The notes: generated by a model from the letters alone, not told the origin. A stretch of DNA of 7,284 bases from Planctomycetota bacterium (GCA_024278415.1 JAJRTI010000664.1:1-7284); one strand, 5' to 3'. Counted from the stretch's first letter, positions 1 through 6,640 are shown. Program-made: numbers and translations.

Positions 1-5
1 ACGCG

Positions 6-3000
6 ATGTCGCTGCACGAGATGGCCGTCGAGAGGAACGACCGCATCTGGTCCAGCGACTGGCGGCCCGGCGACCGCGGAGTGCTGGCGAAGCGTTATGT
101 GCATGCGACGCAACACAAGTCGCTGATCAAGAAGGGGGGCGGCCTCGACGCTGCGCGCAAGGCCTACCACATGTCCAAGCGTCTTAGCGCTGCCGAGGAC
201 CGGCTGCGTCGAATCGACGTGGACGCGCTGCGCCTCGCGGTTCAGGACTTGGTCGATACGTATGGCGACGCGTATGCGAACGGCGCGAAGTATCTCGCCC
301 GAGTCCAGGCATTGGCAGGCAACCGGGACGCGCTGCTGGCCAAGCTTGCGAGCGGGGATGTGGCCGTGCTGGCCGAAGCCGAACGCGCGGCCGCATTGCA
401 GCGCGACGCGCTGCTTGCCAATCCGTCCATCGACTTCGACCGCATTCTTCTCGTCAAGCGCAGCGTGAAGTCGCCGAAGCTCGGATTGCCGCAAAACTGG
501 CAGGGCAACTCGTCGCTGCGCCACACTGGCTACGACAATGAGATCGCGGTTCTGCATGTCCCCACTCGCGACGGACGGCCACGCTCGCAAACTCGCGACG
601 GACGGCCACGTCCGTCGCATGCTCCCGCGGGGGGGGCGCTGGACGAGGCCGTCCAGCGCGAGACACTCGCGACGCTCTTCAAGCCTCCCGACCGGCGCTT
701 CGTGGGCGACGTGGACTTGCACTTCGACGCGGACCGCATGCTCTTCTCCATGCCGAGCGACGCCGGCCGATGGCAGGTCTTCGAGATCGGTATCGATGGC
801 AAGGGCCTCCGCCAAGTCACGCCCGGCGATGAGCCGGACGTGGACAACTACGACGCGTGCTACATGCCCGACGGCAGCGTCATCTTTACGTCCACCGTGT
901 GCATGCAGGGCGTGCCGTGCGTGAACGGGGGCTCCCACGTCGCGACGCTCTGCCGACTCGAACCGGACGGCAAGACTATGCGCCAGCTCTGCTTCGACCA
1001 GGACCACAACTGGTGCCCCACGCCCCTGCCGGATGGCCGCGTGATGTACACACGATGGGAGTACAGCGACATCCCGCACGCGTTCAGTCGTCAACTGTTC
1101 ACCATGAACCCGGACGGTACGGAGCAGATGTCACTCTACGGGAGCAACTCGTACTGGCCGAACTCGATCTTCTACGCGCGGCCCGTGCCGGGGCATCCGA
1201 GCAAAGTCGTGGGCATCGTGAGCGGCCACCACGGAGTGCCGCGCATGGGCGAGCTGGTGATCTTCGATCCCGAAAAGGGGAGGCACGAGGCGGACGGCGT
1301 GGTGCAACGCATTCCCGGCCGCGGCCAGCGCGTCGAGCCGATCCTCCTCGACACGCTGGTGAACAAATCGTGGCCCAAGTTCCTCCACCCGTACCCGCTC
1401 AGCGAGAAGTACTTCCTCGTGGCCTCCCAGCCCACTGCCAAGTCGCTGTGGGGCATCTATTTGGTCGACGTGTTCGACAACATGCTGCTGCTGCGGGAGG
1501 AGCCGGGGTACGCGCTGCTCGAGCCGATCCCCGTACGCAAGACACCGAAGCCTCCAATCCTGCGCAATCGCGTGGACACGAGCCGCAAAGACGCGGTCGT
1601 GTACCTATCTGATGTGTACGAAGGCCCGGGCCTGAAGGGAGTGCCGCGGGGCACGATCAAGCAACTGCGTCTCATCACGTACCACTTCGCCTACTGGGGC
1701 ATGGGCGGCCAGCAGCGCCGCGTTGGGCTCGATGGGCCGTGGGACATCAAACGCGTGCTCGGCACGGTGCCCGTGTACAAGGACGGATCCGCGAGCTTCC
1801 GCGTGCCTGCGAACACGCCGATCTCTGTGCAGCCGCTCGACGACCGCGGCCAGGCCGTGCAACTCATGCGCAGTTGGTTCGTGGGCATGCCTGGCGAGAC
1901 GGTCTCGTGCGTAGGCTGCCACGAGCCTTCGCGCACGGCCGCGCCCAAGCAACTCACGATCGCGACGAAGCGCGCACCCGTCCCGATCAAGCCTTGGTAC
2001 GGCCCCACGCGTGGGTTCAGCTTCAAGCGCGAGGTGCAGCCCGTGCTGGACGAGTACTGCGTCGTGTGCCACAGTGGCGGCCGGCCGGGCATGCTGGACT
2101 TTCGCTCGGCCCCGCCGGTGGTCGTGCACAAGATCAAGAAGGTCCACGGCCTGGGCAAGTTCAGCCCGTCGTACTACGCGCTGCGCCGGTTCGTGCGCTC
2201 GCCGACCATGGAGAGCGACCTGCACCTGCTGCCGCCGTGGGAGTTCCACGCGGAATCGACCAAGCTCGTGCAGGAGCTGCGCAAGGGGCACCAAGGCGTG
2301 CAACTCGACGCGGAAGCATGGGACCGCATCATCACGTGGATCGACCTTCACGCGCCCGCGCATGGCACATGGGCCGAGATCGTGGGCGAGAAGGCCGTCG
2401 CGAAGCAACGCCAGCGCCGGCGCGAACTGCGCAAGAAGTACGCGGGCATGGACGAGGATCCGGAGGCGGTCCCCGCGCTGGAGCCTGACGAGGATGTCGA
2501 GTTCCCGGAGATGGACGTCGACGCGTCGGTCGAGGACGTGGAGTGCCCGGGCTGGCCGTTCAACGCGACTGAAGCGAAGCGCCGGCAGCGGAGCGCCGGG
2601 GAATGGCGGCGGAGCATCGACCTGGGCAACGGCTTGAAGCTCGATCTGGTGCGCATCCCGGCCGGCGAGTTCGTCATGGGCGACCCGCATGGCCATCCCG
2701 AGGAGCGCCCCCTGCGCCGCGTCAGGGTCGGCAAGCCGTTTTGGATGGGCAAGTTCGAGGTCACGAACGAGCAGTTCGCTGCGTTCGATCCTGGGCACGA
2801 CAGCCGGCTCGAGCGCGGCGACTTCCTCCAGTTCAGCGTGCGCGAGCGCGGGTACCCCATGAACGGCCCCAAGCAGCCGGTGGTGCGCATCACGTGCCTG
2901 CAAGCCAAGGCGTTTTGCGAGTGGTTGTCCAAGAGGGCCGGCATGAACATCGCGCTGCCGACGGCAGAGCAGTGGGAATACGCTTGCCGCGCCGGCACGA

Positions 3001-3386
3001 ACACGCCGCTGTGGTACGGCGACGTGGGTGACGACTTCGCCCGCGTCGCGAACCTGGCCGACGCCACGCTCAAGCGGGTCGACAAGTTCAGCTTTGGGCT
3101 CCCGTACGGCGCGATCCCCCCGTGGCGCCCCGCGGACGGCCAATTCAACGACGGTGCGCGCGTGACCGCGGCCGTGGGATCGTACCAGCCCAACCCGTGG
3201 GGCCTGTATGATATGCACGGGAATGCCGCGGAATGGACGCGCACGCAGCGGGGCGATCGCATGGTCGTGCGCGGCGGCTCCTTCTACGATCGTCCCACCC
3301 ATGCGCGGTCGTCCTACCGCCTCTACTACCGCGCCTGCCAGAGCGTGTTCGACGTGGGGTTCCGGGTCGTGCTGCGAGAGGAGTAG
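6..3386 (+). CDS. HzsA-like beta-propeller diheme cytochrome fused to FGE/SUMF1-like domain (5' end probably outside window)
   Basis: Seen: residues about 100-185 hold a conserved-looking block (ANPSIDFDRILLVKR, then LPQNWQGNSS). Residues about 232-500 form a PD40/TolB-like propeller with repeated PDG blades (M287PDG, about L341PDG). Two heme c motifs follow, C635-V-G-C-H639 and C685-V-V-C-H689. A cytochrome-domain end lies at W778-IDLHAP. A charged linker (about 785-878) leads to an FGE-sulfatase domain from about L879 (RIPAGEFVMG, PTAEQWEYACRAGT, NPWGLYDMHGNAAEW, VVRGGSF, VGFRVV). Known: hydrazine synthase alpha combines a propeller with two C-terminal c hemes; PVC genomes carry many related proteins of unknown function. 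Inference: an exported redox or binding protein, not a proven hydrazine synthase, since no HzsB or HzsC is visible. The ATG at 6 gives no signal peptide, which heme c attachment requires, and the codon before it is open, so the real start is likely upstream. The FGE part lacks the catalytic cysteine pair (D1095 and A1100 instead). Confidence 0.85.
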   Translation: MSLHEMAVERNDRIWSSDWRPGDRGVLAKRYVHATQHKSLIKKGGGLDAARKAYHMSKRLSAAEDRLRRIDVDALRLAVQDLVDTYGDAYANGAKYLARVQALAGNRDALLAKLASGDVAVLAEAERAAALQRDALLANPSIDFDRILLVKRSVKSPKLGLPQNWQGNSSLRHTGYDNEIAVLHVPTRDGRPRSQTRDGRPRPSHAPAGGALDEAVQRETLATLFKPPDRRFVGDVDLHFDADRMLFSMPSDAGRWQVFEIGIDGKGLRQVTPGDEPDVDNYDACYMPDGSVIFTSTVCMQGVPCVNGGSHVATLCRLEPDGKTMRQLCFDQDHNWCPTPLPDGRVMYTRWEYSDIPHAFSRQLFTMNPDGTEQMSLYGSNSYWPNSIFYARPVPGHPSKVVGIVSGHHGVPRMGELVIFDPEKGRHEADGVVQRIPGRGQRVEPILLDTLVNKSWPKFLHPYPLSEKYFLVASQPTAKSLWGIYLVDVFDNMLLLREEPGYALLEPIPVRKTPKPPILRNRVDTSRKDAVVYLSDVYEGPGLKGVPRGTIKQLRLITYHFAYWGMGGQQRRVGLDGPWDIKRVLGTVPVYKDGSASFRVPANTPISVQPLDDRGQAVQLMRSWFVGMPGETVSCVGCHEPSRTAAPKQLTIATKRAPVPIKPWYGPTRGFSFKREVQPVLDEYCVVCHSGGRPGMLDFRSAPPVVVHKIKKVHGLGKFSPSYYALRRFVRSPTMESDLHLLPPWEFHAESTKLVQELRKGHQGVQLDAEAWDRIITWIDLHAPAHGTWAEIVGEKAVAKQRQRRRELRKKYAGMDEDPEAVPALEPDEDVEFPEMDVDASVEDVECPGWPFNATEAKRRQRSAGEWRRSIDLGNGLKLDLVRIPAGEFVMGDPHGHPEERPLRRVRVGKPFWMGKFEVTNEQFAAFDPGHDSRLERGDFLQFSVRERGYPMNGPKQPVVRITCLQAKAFCEWLSKRAGMNIALPTAEQWEYACRAGTNTPLWYGDVGDDFARVANLADATLKRVDKFSFGLPYGAIPPWRPADGQFNDGARVTAAVGSYQPNPWGLYDMHGNAAEWTRTQRGDRMVVRGGSFYDRPTHARSSYRLYYRACQSVFDVGFRVVLREE
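564..618. repeat. In-frame duplicated 20-bp unit with hairpin inside gene 1
   Basis: A 20-bp unit (ACTCGCGACGGACGGCCACG) occurs identically at 564-583 and 591-610, a period of 27 bp or nine codons, encoding TRDGRPR twice. The second copy forms a perfect 9-bp stem (595-603 with 610-618, GCGACGGAC/GTCCGTCGC) around a 6-nt loop. It lies in the linker between the conserved NEIAVL segment and the start of the propeller, where added residues would be tolerated. This looks like a REP-type palindromic element inserted in frame. Confidence 0.8.
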
Positions 3387-3388
3387 CC

Positions 3389-3449
3389 GTAGGTGGGCCT
3401 TGCCCACCATTGGTCTGCGCCGGCTGTTGGTGGGCGAGGCCCACCCTAC
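3389..3449. repeat. REP-type inverted pair (BIME-like), possible terminator
   Basis: Two arms, 3389-3408 and 3429-3449, are reverse complements apart from one extra base and one mismatch, separated by a 20-nt spacer. Each arm is itself a hairpin: GGTGGGC-CTT-GCCCACC (3392-3408) and GGTGGGC-GAG-GCCCACC (3429-3445). It starts three bases after the stop codon of the HzsA-like gene. GTAGGGTGGGC...GCCCACC elements of this kind are known as dispersed repeats in many bacterial genomes. The strong stem could also stop transcription or protect the mRNA 3' end, but no U-tract follows. Confidence 0.8.
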
Positions 3450-3510
3450 ATGGCTGACGAGAGCCGGATAGGCATCGAAGGGATGTCTTGCTAGAATGCC
3501 AGATGACAGC

Positions 3511-3540
3511 TTGACACTCGGCCCTATGATCGGTTATTAA
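3511..3540 (+). promoter_or_regulatory. Candidate sigma70-like promoter of the protease gene
   Basis: A perfect -35 box TTGACA (3511-3516) is followed after 18 bases by TATTAA (3535-3540), which matches four of six positions of TATAAT. Transcription would start near 3547, giving a leader of about 80 bases. It lies downstream of the REP pair, so the protease would have its own transcript. Prediction from motif match only. Confidence 0.45.
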
Positions 3541-3610
3541 TGACAGACAATCGCTCGTGCAAGCCGCATGTTGTGCGGAAGACAAGAAAGCTAGTAGGAT
3601 GACTAGAACT

Positions 3611-3616
3611 AGGAGG
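3611..3616 (+). promoter_or_regulatory. Strong Shine-Dalgarno AGGAGG fixing the protease start
   Basis: AGGAGG ends nine bases before the ATG at 3626. It is a full anti-Shine-Dalgarno match and supports that start over the next in-frame methionine (residue 16), which would destroy the signal peptide. Confidence 0.8.
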
Positions 3617-3625
3617 CCCTGACGG

Positions 3626-5008
3626 ATGCGTACGCACTCCCTCATTGTCACGTGGCTCTGCATCGCCGGTATGGCTGTTTCGAGCAGCGCACCTGGTCGC
3701 TTGCAAAGACTGAAGACGAAGAATGGGACCACCTACGAAGATGTGAGGTTCAAGAAGCTCCTTAACGATGACGTCTTGATTTATCACGCCAAAGGCGCAG
3801 CCAGGATCCCCTTGTGCCAGCTTTCAGATGATGACCGCACACGCCTGGGTATCCCAACCGCGGCCCAGCTTGCAGAGCGTCGAAGGGGCCTCGTCGAGTA
3901 CAAGGGGCACTGGATGAAGCCTGCCAAGAAGGCAGAACTCGAATACCAAGACAAGCAGGCAGAAGCACGGAAAAAGGCAACGGCGATAGTCCTCTCCAAA
4001 AGCAAGAAGAGTGTGCTATTTAAGCTGATTCAGATTTTGGCGGACGGTGCGCTCTGCGTGAGCCAGCGTTTTGATCCCCGATGGGGTTGGACCTATGATG
4101 GTGAGTTCTTCTTCCTCTATCTAACTGACACCAAGATGGTCGCGGATGATGAGGTTTACAGGGAGGATATCTACTGGTGTGGCACATACAGCTACACTAC
4201 GGTCCGTGGCGTGAGGAAGACCGTCAACAGTTACTCGGCTGCCAAGTCCCGCGCAATCGCCATAGTCGAGAAGAAGTTCGGATTAGGCCCCAAGGAATCC
4301 AGAGGCTCCCACGAGGCTTCTCGTCCCCCCAGGAAGGGGTCGGGAGGAGCTTCCGAGTTATCCCAGTACCGGGGCTTTGGTAGTGGCTTTTTTGTCACTA
4401 AGCAGGGGGTCGTGCTGACGAATTACCATGTCGTCGCGGGCAGCAAGGGGGTCTGGGTGCGAACCCAGGGAAGTCTTCTTTCCGCCAAAGTGCTCGGTAC
4501 CGATAAGGATAACGACTTAGCATTACTCCAAGTCCAAGTGCCTGCCAACATGAGTCTGACAGCCGCCGTCCTATCAGGTCAACGCTCCGCGAAGCTGGGT
4601 GAGACAGTGTTCACGGTCGGTTTCCCCTTGCCGACCTTGCAGGGCTTCTCGCCGAAGGTGACCAAAGGCGTCGTGAGTGGGCTTAAGGGCGTTGGCGATG
4701 ATCCGAAGCTTTACCAGATTGACGCATCCGTGCAGCCTGGCAACTCAGGGGGGCCATTGGCTGATAGCTCCGGTCAGCTTATCGGTGTCGTGGTGGCAAG
4801 GCTTAGCGATGCGGCTGTGATGCGGACGCAGGGTGTGGTGCCGCAGAATATCAATTACGCGGTCAAGCTTTCCTACGTGCGAGCATTCATCGACTCTTTC
4901 CCAGATGTGGCTAAAGCTGCCGAGGTTGCCGAGGGCCCGGAGGGCATGAAGTTCGAGGAGGCAGTAGACCGCGTTCGCAGGGCGAGCGTCATGGTTCTGG
5001 TGCGGTGA
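3626..5008 (+). CDS. Exported trypsin-like serine protease (S1C, HtrA/DegP-like) without PDZ domain
   Basis: Seen: residues 1-22 look like a Sec signal peptide (hydrophobic SLIVTWLCIAGMAV). Residues about 29-75 form a small beta domain (TKNGTTYEDV...ARIPLCQLSDDDRTRLG), followed by EYKGHWMKPAKKAE (91-104), both of a kind I associate with exported PVC proteins. Residues about 125-217 are a second beta-rich module with aromatic patches (GEFFFLYL, YWCGTYSYTTVRG) that I cannot name. A G/S/R/P-rich linker precedes the protease domain (about 247-425), which has all three catalytic residues: H268 in TNYHVVAG, D297 in DKDNDLALL, S374 in PGNSGGPL, plus NINYAVK at 408-414. Family members usually end in PDZ domains; here only about 35 residues follow. 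Inference: an envelope endopeptidase whose N-terminal modules replace PDZ in targeting. The perfect AGGAGG and upstream promoter suggest independent expression. Sampled GC is near 55%, lower than in gene 1. Confidence 0.9.
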   Translation: MRTHSLIVTWLCIAGMAVSSSAPGRLQRLKTKNGTTYEDVRFKKLLNDDVLIYHAKGAARIPLCQLSDDDRTRLGIPTAAQLAERRRGLVEYKGHWMKPAKKAELEYQDKQAEARKKATAIVLSKSKKSVLFKLIQILADGALCVSQRFDPRWGWTYDGEFFFLYLTDTKMVADDEVYREDIYWCGTYSYTTVRGVRKTVNSYSAAKSRAIAIVEKKFGLGPKESRGSHEASRPPRKGSGGASELSQYRGFGSGFFVTKQGVVLTNYHVVAGSKGVWVRTQGSLLSAKVLGTDKDNDLALLQVQVPANMSLTAAVLSGQRSAKLGETVFTVGFPLPTLQGFSPKVTKGVVSGLKGVGDDPKLYQIDASVQPGNSGGPLADSSGQLIGVVVARLSDAAVMRTQGVVPQNINYAVKLSYVRAFIDSFPDVAKAAEVAEGPEGMKFEEAVDRVRRASVMVLVR

Positions 5009-5030
5009 CCATTTGGACTTCCTATGCAGG

Positions 5031-5049
5031 TAATCGGGAGACACCATCC
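5031..5049. repeat. Diverged copy of the TAATCGGGGGACGCCATAC repeat
   Basis: TAATCGGGAGACACCATCC matches 16 of 19 positions of the repeat found at 6665-6683 and 6686-6704, in the same orientation. It sits 22 bases after the protease stop codon, on the opposite side of the nuclease gene from the other three copies. Confidence 0.6.
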
Positions 5050-5195
5050 GCGACTGGCCATATCTATCGGGGCGGGAGGGGCAGTTGATGGGTGGGGCCT
5101 ACGGCTCGCAGTAAGAATTGTGCATCACGCTTCAGCGAGTGTAAGTCATCCGAGTTGGCCGGCCGCGTCTAGCGCAACGCTGCGCGAAGACTTAA

Positions 5196-5215
5196 GCTGG
5201 ACCGTTATGTCCAGC
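5196..5215. repeat. Short hairpin
   Basis: GCTGGAC (5196-5202) and GTCCAGC (5209-5215) form a perfect 7-bp stem around the loop CGTTAT. No T-run follows on either strand, so a repeat relic is more likely than an intrinsic terminator. Confidence 0.4.
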
Positions 5216-5228
5216 CTTCTCGAGTCTC

Positions 5229-5258
5229 GAATCCCGAGTCGTGCTGCGAGAGAATTAG
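5229..5258 (+). pseudogene. Possible relic of the 3' end of an FGE-domain gene
   Basis: The 15 bases GTCGTGCTGCGAGAG at 5238-5252 are identical to 3366-3380, the last coding bases of gene 1. Both are followed by one more codon and TAG in the same frame (VVLREE-stop there, VVLREN-stop here). Over 30 bases 24 match. The frame is open for only about 20 codons upstream and shows no clear FGE similarity there, so this may be a remnant of a second copy or coincidence. Confidence 0.25.
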
Positions 5259-5273
5259 ACCCCACCCTGCGGC

Positions 5274-5293
5274 ACGGTTGGTCCTCCAACCGT
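5274..5293. repeat. Strong 8-bp hairpin, REP-like
   Basis: ACGGTTGG (5274-5281) and CCAACCGT (5286-5293) pair perfectly around the tetraloop TCCT. The shape (GC-rich stem, tiny loop, intergenic, between converging genes) resembles the single arms of the REP pairs elsewhere in the window but with a different sequence. It could end transcripts from either side, though no T-run follows. Confidence 0.5.
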
Positions 5294-5421
5294 ATGGAAA
5301 GGGCGTGGAGCAAGCCGGGCACTACGGGCAAAGCGCAGTCGAGGCAAGCAGGACTGATGGATTCCAAGACCCACGCTTAGCGCTCAGGACATGCTTGAGG
5401 AGCTTCATAAAGTCGGGGGCT

Positions 5422-6336
5422 TTATGGGTGACCATCTCGGCAGGGCTCGCCGGATGGCTCACCGCCAACCCCAGCCTCGACATCTTCGGGTCCGTATCTC
5501 GCCTTGGCCTTTTCGATGGCAGCAAGCTCAGAGCCCACAAAGACTCGGTCCGCCTGTTCGCTCGCAACAGACCATCGCTCGTCGTACGCTCCGCGAAACA
5601 GTTCACGTGGTAGCCTCCTGTTTCGCGGAGTGAAGGGGTTCTCGAAAACCCGGACCCGCGGAGCATCTACGACCATGCCGGGATGAGCCATCAGGAGTTC
5701 GACGGCAAGGATCGCCCTTTCCTCCGGTTCCATTGGGCGTCCGAGTTCGTGCTGCTTCTGGACGACAGCCTTATGGCACAGTCTGTGGAATTCAACGGTG
5801 CGTTCTCTCAACCTTTCAATCACAATGATGGCACTGATTCTGGTGTTCTGATACTCCTCTCGTACATAACTCCTGACCATCTTGCCGCGATGAGGGAGAA
5901 AGCAGCTACGAGTTGTCTCTGGCTTGAGTTGCCCCTGCCTCTCGTCGAAGTCCATGACGAACCCCGCATCCCCAACCATTGCGCCAAAGACAACATGCGG
6001 GTGAAGAAACGTTCTGCCAGAGCATTGGTTGAAGATGACGAGAGCACAGCATTCGGAATCGAACTCGCTGAACTGCTTGCCGGCCGCGTGGATCTTGTCA
6101 CGGACGGGTTTGTACGGGTCGATGAATGTGGATTGGCCGGTCTTGAAGCGGGATGTCTGCCTAATCTCCTTGACCTCGAACAGCAGCTCCTGGTCTTGCC
6201 ACTTGAGTGCGTAGTCCGGGCACTTGCTCTTGCCCGCGATTGGAGGCTCGTAGGTAAAGTGGCCGGCGTGGCCATTGGCGTTGAGATACTCCTCGAACAG
6301 CAGATCTGATTCGTTCTTTTGGTTGTGGTTGGGCAT
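5422..6336 (-). CDS. Orphan protein with a PD-(D/E)XK nuclease-like signature
   Basis: 304 residues, no signal peptide or membrane segment, so cytoplasmic. Seen: an N-terminal helix with E15/E16 (LLFEEYLNANG), then C-P-D41-Y, then a hydrophobic strand LLFE54-V-K56. This order (E ... PD ... ExK) is the metal-binding signature of the PD-(D/E)XK fold used by restriction enzymes, Holliday-junction resolvases and other DNA nucleases. The rest (residues about 60-270) shows alternating strands and helices that I cannot assign to a named family. The start is set by ATG at 6336 with a weak AAGAG site (6343-6347 on the plus strand) six bases upstream. There is no methyltransferase or helicase partner in view, so a restriction-modification role is unproven; a defence, repair or mobile-element role is possible. 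Two perfect palindromes just upstream suggest operator control. The complementary-strand frame over the same bases reads as a leucine-rich shadow. Confidence 0.7.
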   Translation of the reverse strand: MPNHNQKNESDLLFEEYLNANGHAGHFTYEPPIAGKSKCPDYALKWQDQELLFEVKEIRQTSRFKTGQSTFIDPYKPVRDKIHAAGKQFSEFDSECCALVIFNQCSGRTFLHPHVVFGAMVGDAGFVMDFDERQGQLKPETTRSCFLPHRGKMVRSYVREEYQNTRISAIIVIERLRERTVEFHRLCHKAVVQKQHELGRPMEPEERAILAVELLMAHPGMVVDAPRVRVFENPFTPRNRRLPRELFRGAYDERWSVASEQADRVFVGSELAAIEKAKARYGPEDVEAGVGGEPSGEPCRDGHP

Positions 6337-6347
6337 GTTTGGCTCTT

Positions 6348-6378
6348 ATGACCGGTCATGGACGTCCATGTGCATGAC
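6348..6378 (-). promoter_or_regulatory. Overlapping perfect palindromes upstream of the nuclease gene (candidate operator)
   Basis: ATGACCGGTCAT (6348-6359) and CATGGACGTCCATG (6357-6370) are both perfect palindromes and share the bases CAT at 6357-6359. In addition GTCATG (6355-6360) pairs with CATGAC (6373-6378). They lie 11-42 bases upstream of the start codon, over or next to where the ribosome binding site and promoter end would be. A dimeric repressor site or an mRNA hairpin limiting translation would both fit. No clear -35/-10 pair was found nearby. Confidence 0.5.
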
Positions 6379-6488
6379 GTACAAGCGCAAGCCCCTGGTC
6401 CGCAGAAACGTCGGGAGAACCCAGCGGATGAGACGTCCGCGCACAGCGTGTGCTGGACATGGACGCCCAGCACCAGAGATAGAGCGTT

Positions 6489-6508
6489 GCCAGATTACCA
6501 TATCTGGC
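6489..6508. repeat. Hairpin upstream of the nuclease gene
   Basis: GCCAGAT (6489-6495) and ATCTGGC (6502-6508) form a perfect 7-bp stem around the loop TACCAT, about 150 bases before the nuclease start. It could be a further regulatory site or another dispersed palindrome; no T-run follows. Confidence 0.4.
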
Positions 6509-6533
6509 TACGGCCTGCTCCTGTGTCCGCCCA

Positions 6534-6607
6534 GTTTGGAGTCCCGCCTTTTGGCGGTCCGATGTCCTGGCCAGCCAGGCAGACCGCCTAAAGGCGGGAC
6601 TCCGAAC
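6534..6607. repeat. Second REP-type inverted pair (BIME-like), different family
   Basis: Two 25-base arms, 6534-6558 and 6583-6607, are reverse complements with two mismatches, around a 24-nt spacer. Each arm contains its own small hairpin (CCGCC...GGCGG type around TTTT or TAAA), and the spacer contains CCTGG-CCAG-CCAGG. The architecture is the same as at 3389-3449 but the sequence is unrelated (GGAGTCCCGCCTTT). It lies in non-coding DNA between the nuclease and the broken PIN gene. Confidence 0.8.
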
Positions 6608-6640
6608 ACGTGGCCGGCCGAACAAAGAACGCATTCGGGG

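Larger units (their letters stand above)
5009..5421. other. Gene-free stretch with hairpins and repeat copies
   Basis: No convincing coding sequence on either strand; the open frames here lack family features and ribosome binding sites. It holds a TAATCGGGAGACACCATCC repeat copy (5031-5049), a short hairpin GCGCA-ACGC-TGCGC (5172-5185), a 7-bp hairpin (5196-5215), a short segment resembling the 3' end of the first gene (5229-5258) and an 8-bp hairpin (5274-5293). It separates two converging genes. No U-tract terminator is visible. Confidence 0.6.

Noticed and set aside
6..3386. Calling gene 1 a true anammox hydrazine synthase alpha subunit (hzsA)
   Set aside because: The FGE fusion, missing HzsB/HzsC and altered residue after the first heme motif argue against it; HzsA-like proteins are common outside anammox bacteria.
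1605..3410. 601-residue open frame on the minus strand
   Set aside because: It is antisense to the well-supported HzsA-FGE gene, is rich in R, H, A, V and L as expected for a shadow of GC-rich codons, and shows no domain.
3564..3578. CCGCA-TGTTG-TGCGG hairpin in the protease leader as a riboswitch
   Set aside because: A single 5-bp stem in an 80-base leader matches no riboswitch architecture I recognise.
5406..5426. Hairpin CATAAAG-N7-CTTTATG over the nuclease stop codon as a terminator
   Set aside because: The stem is AT-rich, overlaps the stop codon and has no T-run, so it is too weak to call.
5278..5613. 111-residue open frame on the plus strand
   Set aside because: It runs from a hairpin into the antisense of the nuclease gene, with no start signal or recognisable motif.
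5683..6309. 208-residue open frame on the plus strand
   Set aside because: It is antisense to the nuclease-like gene, leucine-rich without motifs, and lacks a good ribosome binding site; the minus frame has the nuclease signature.
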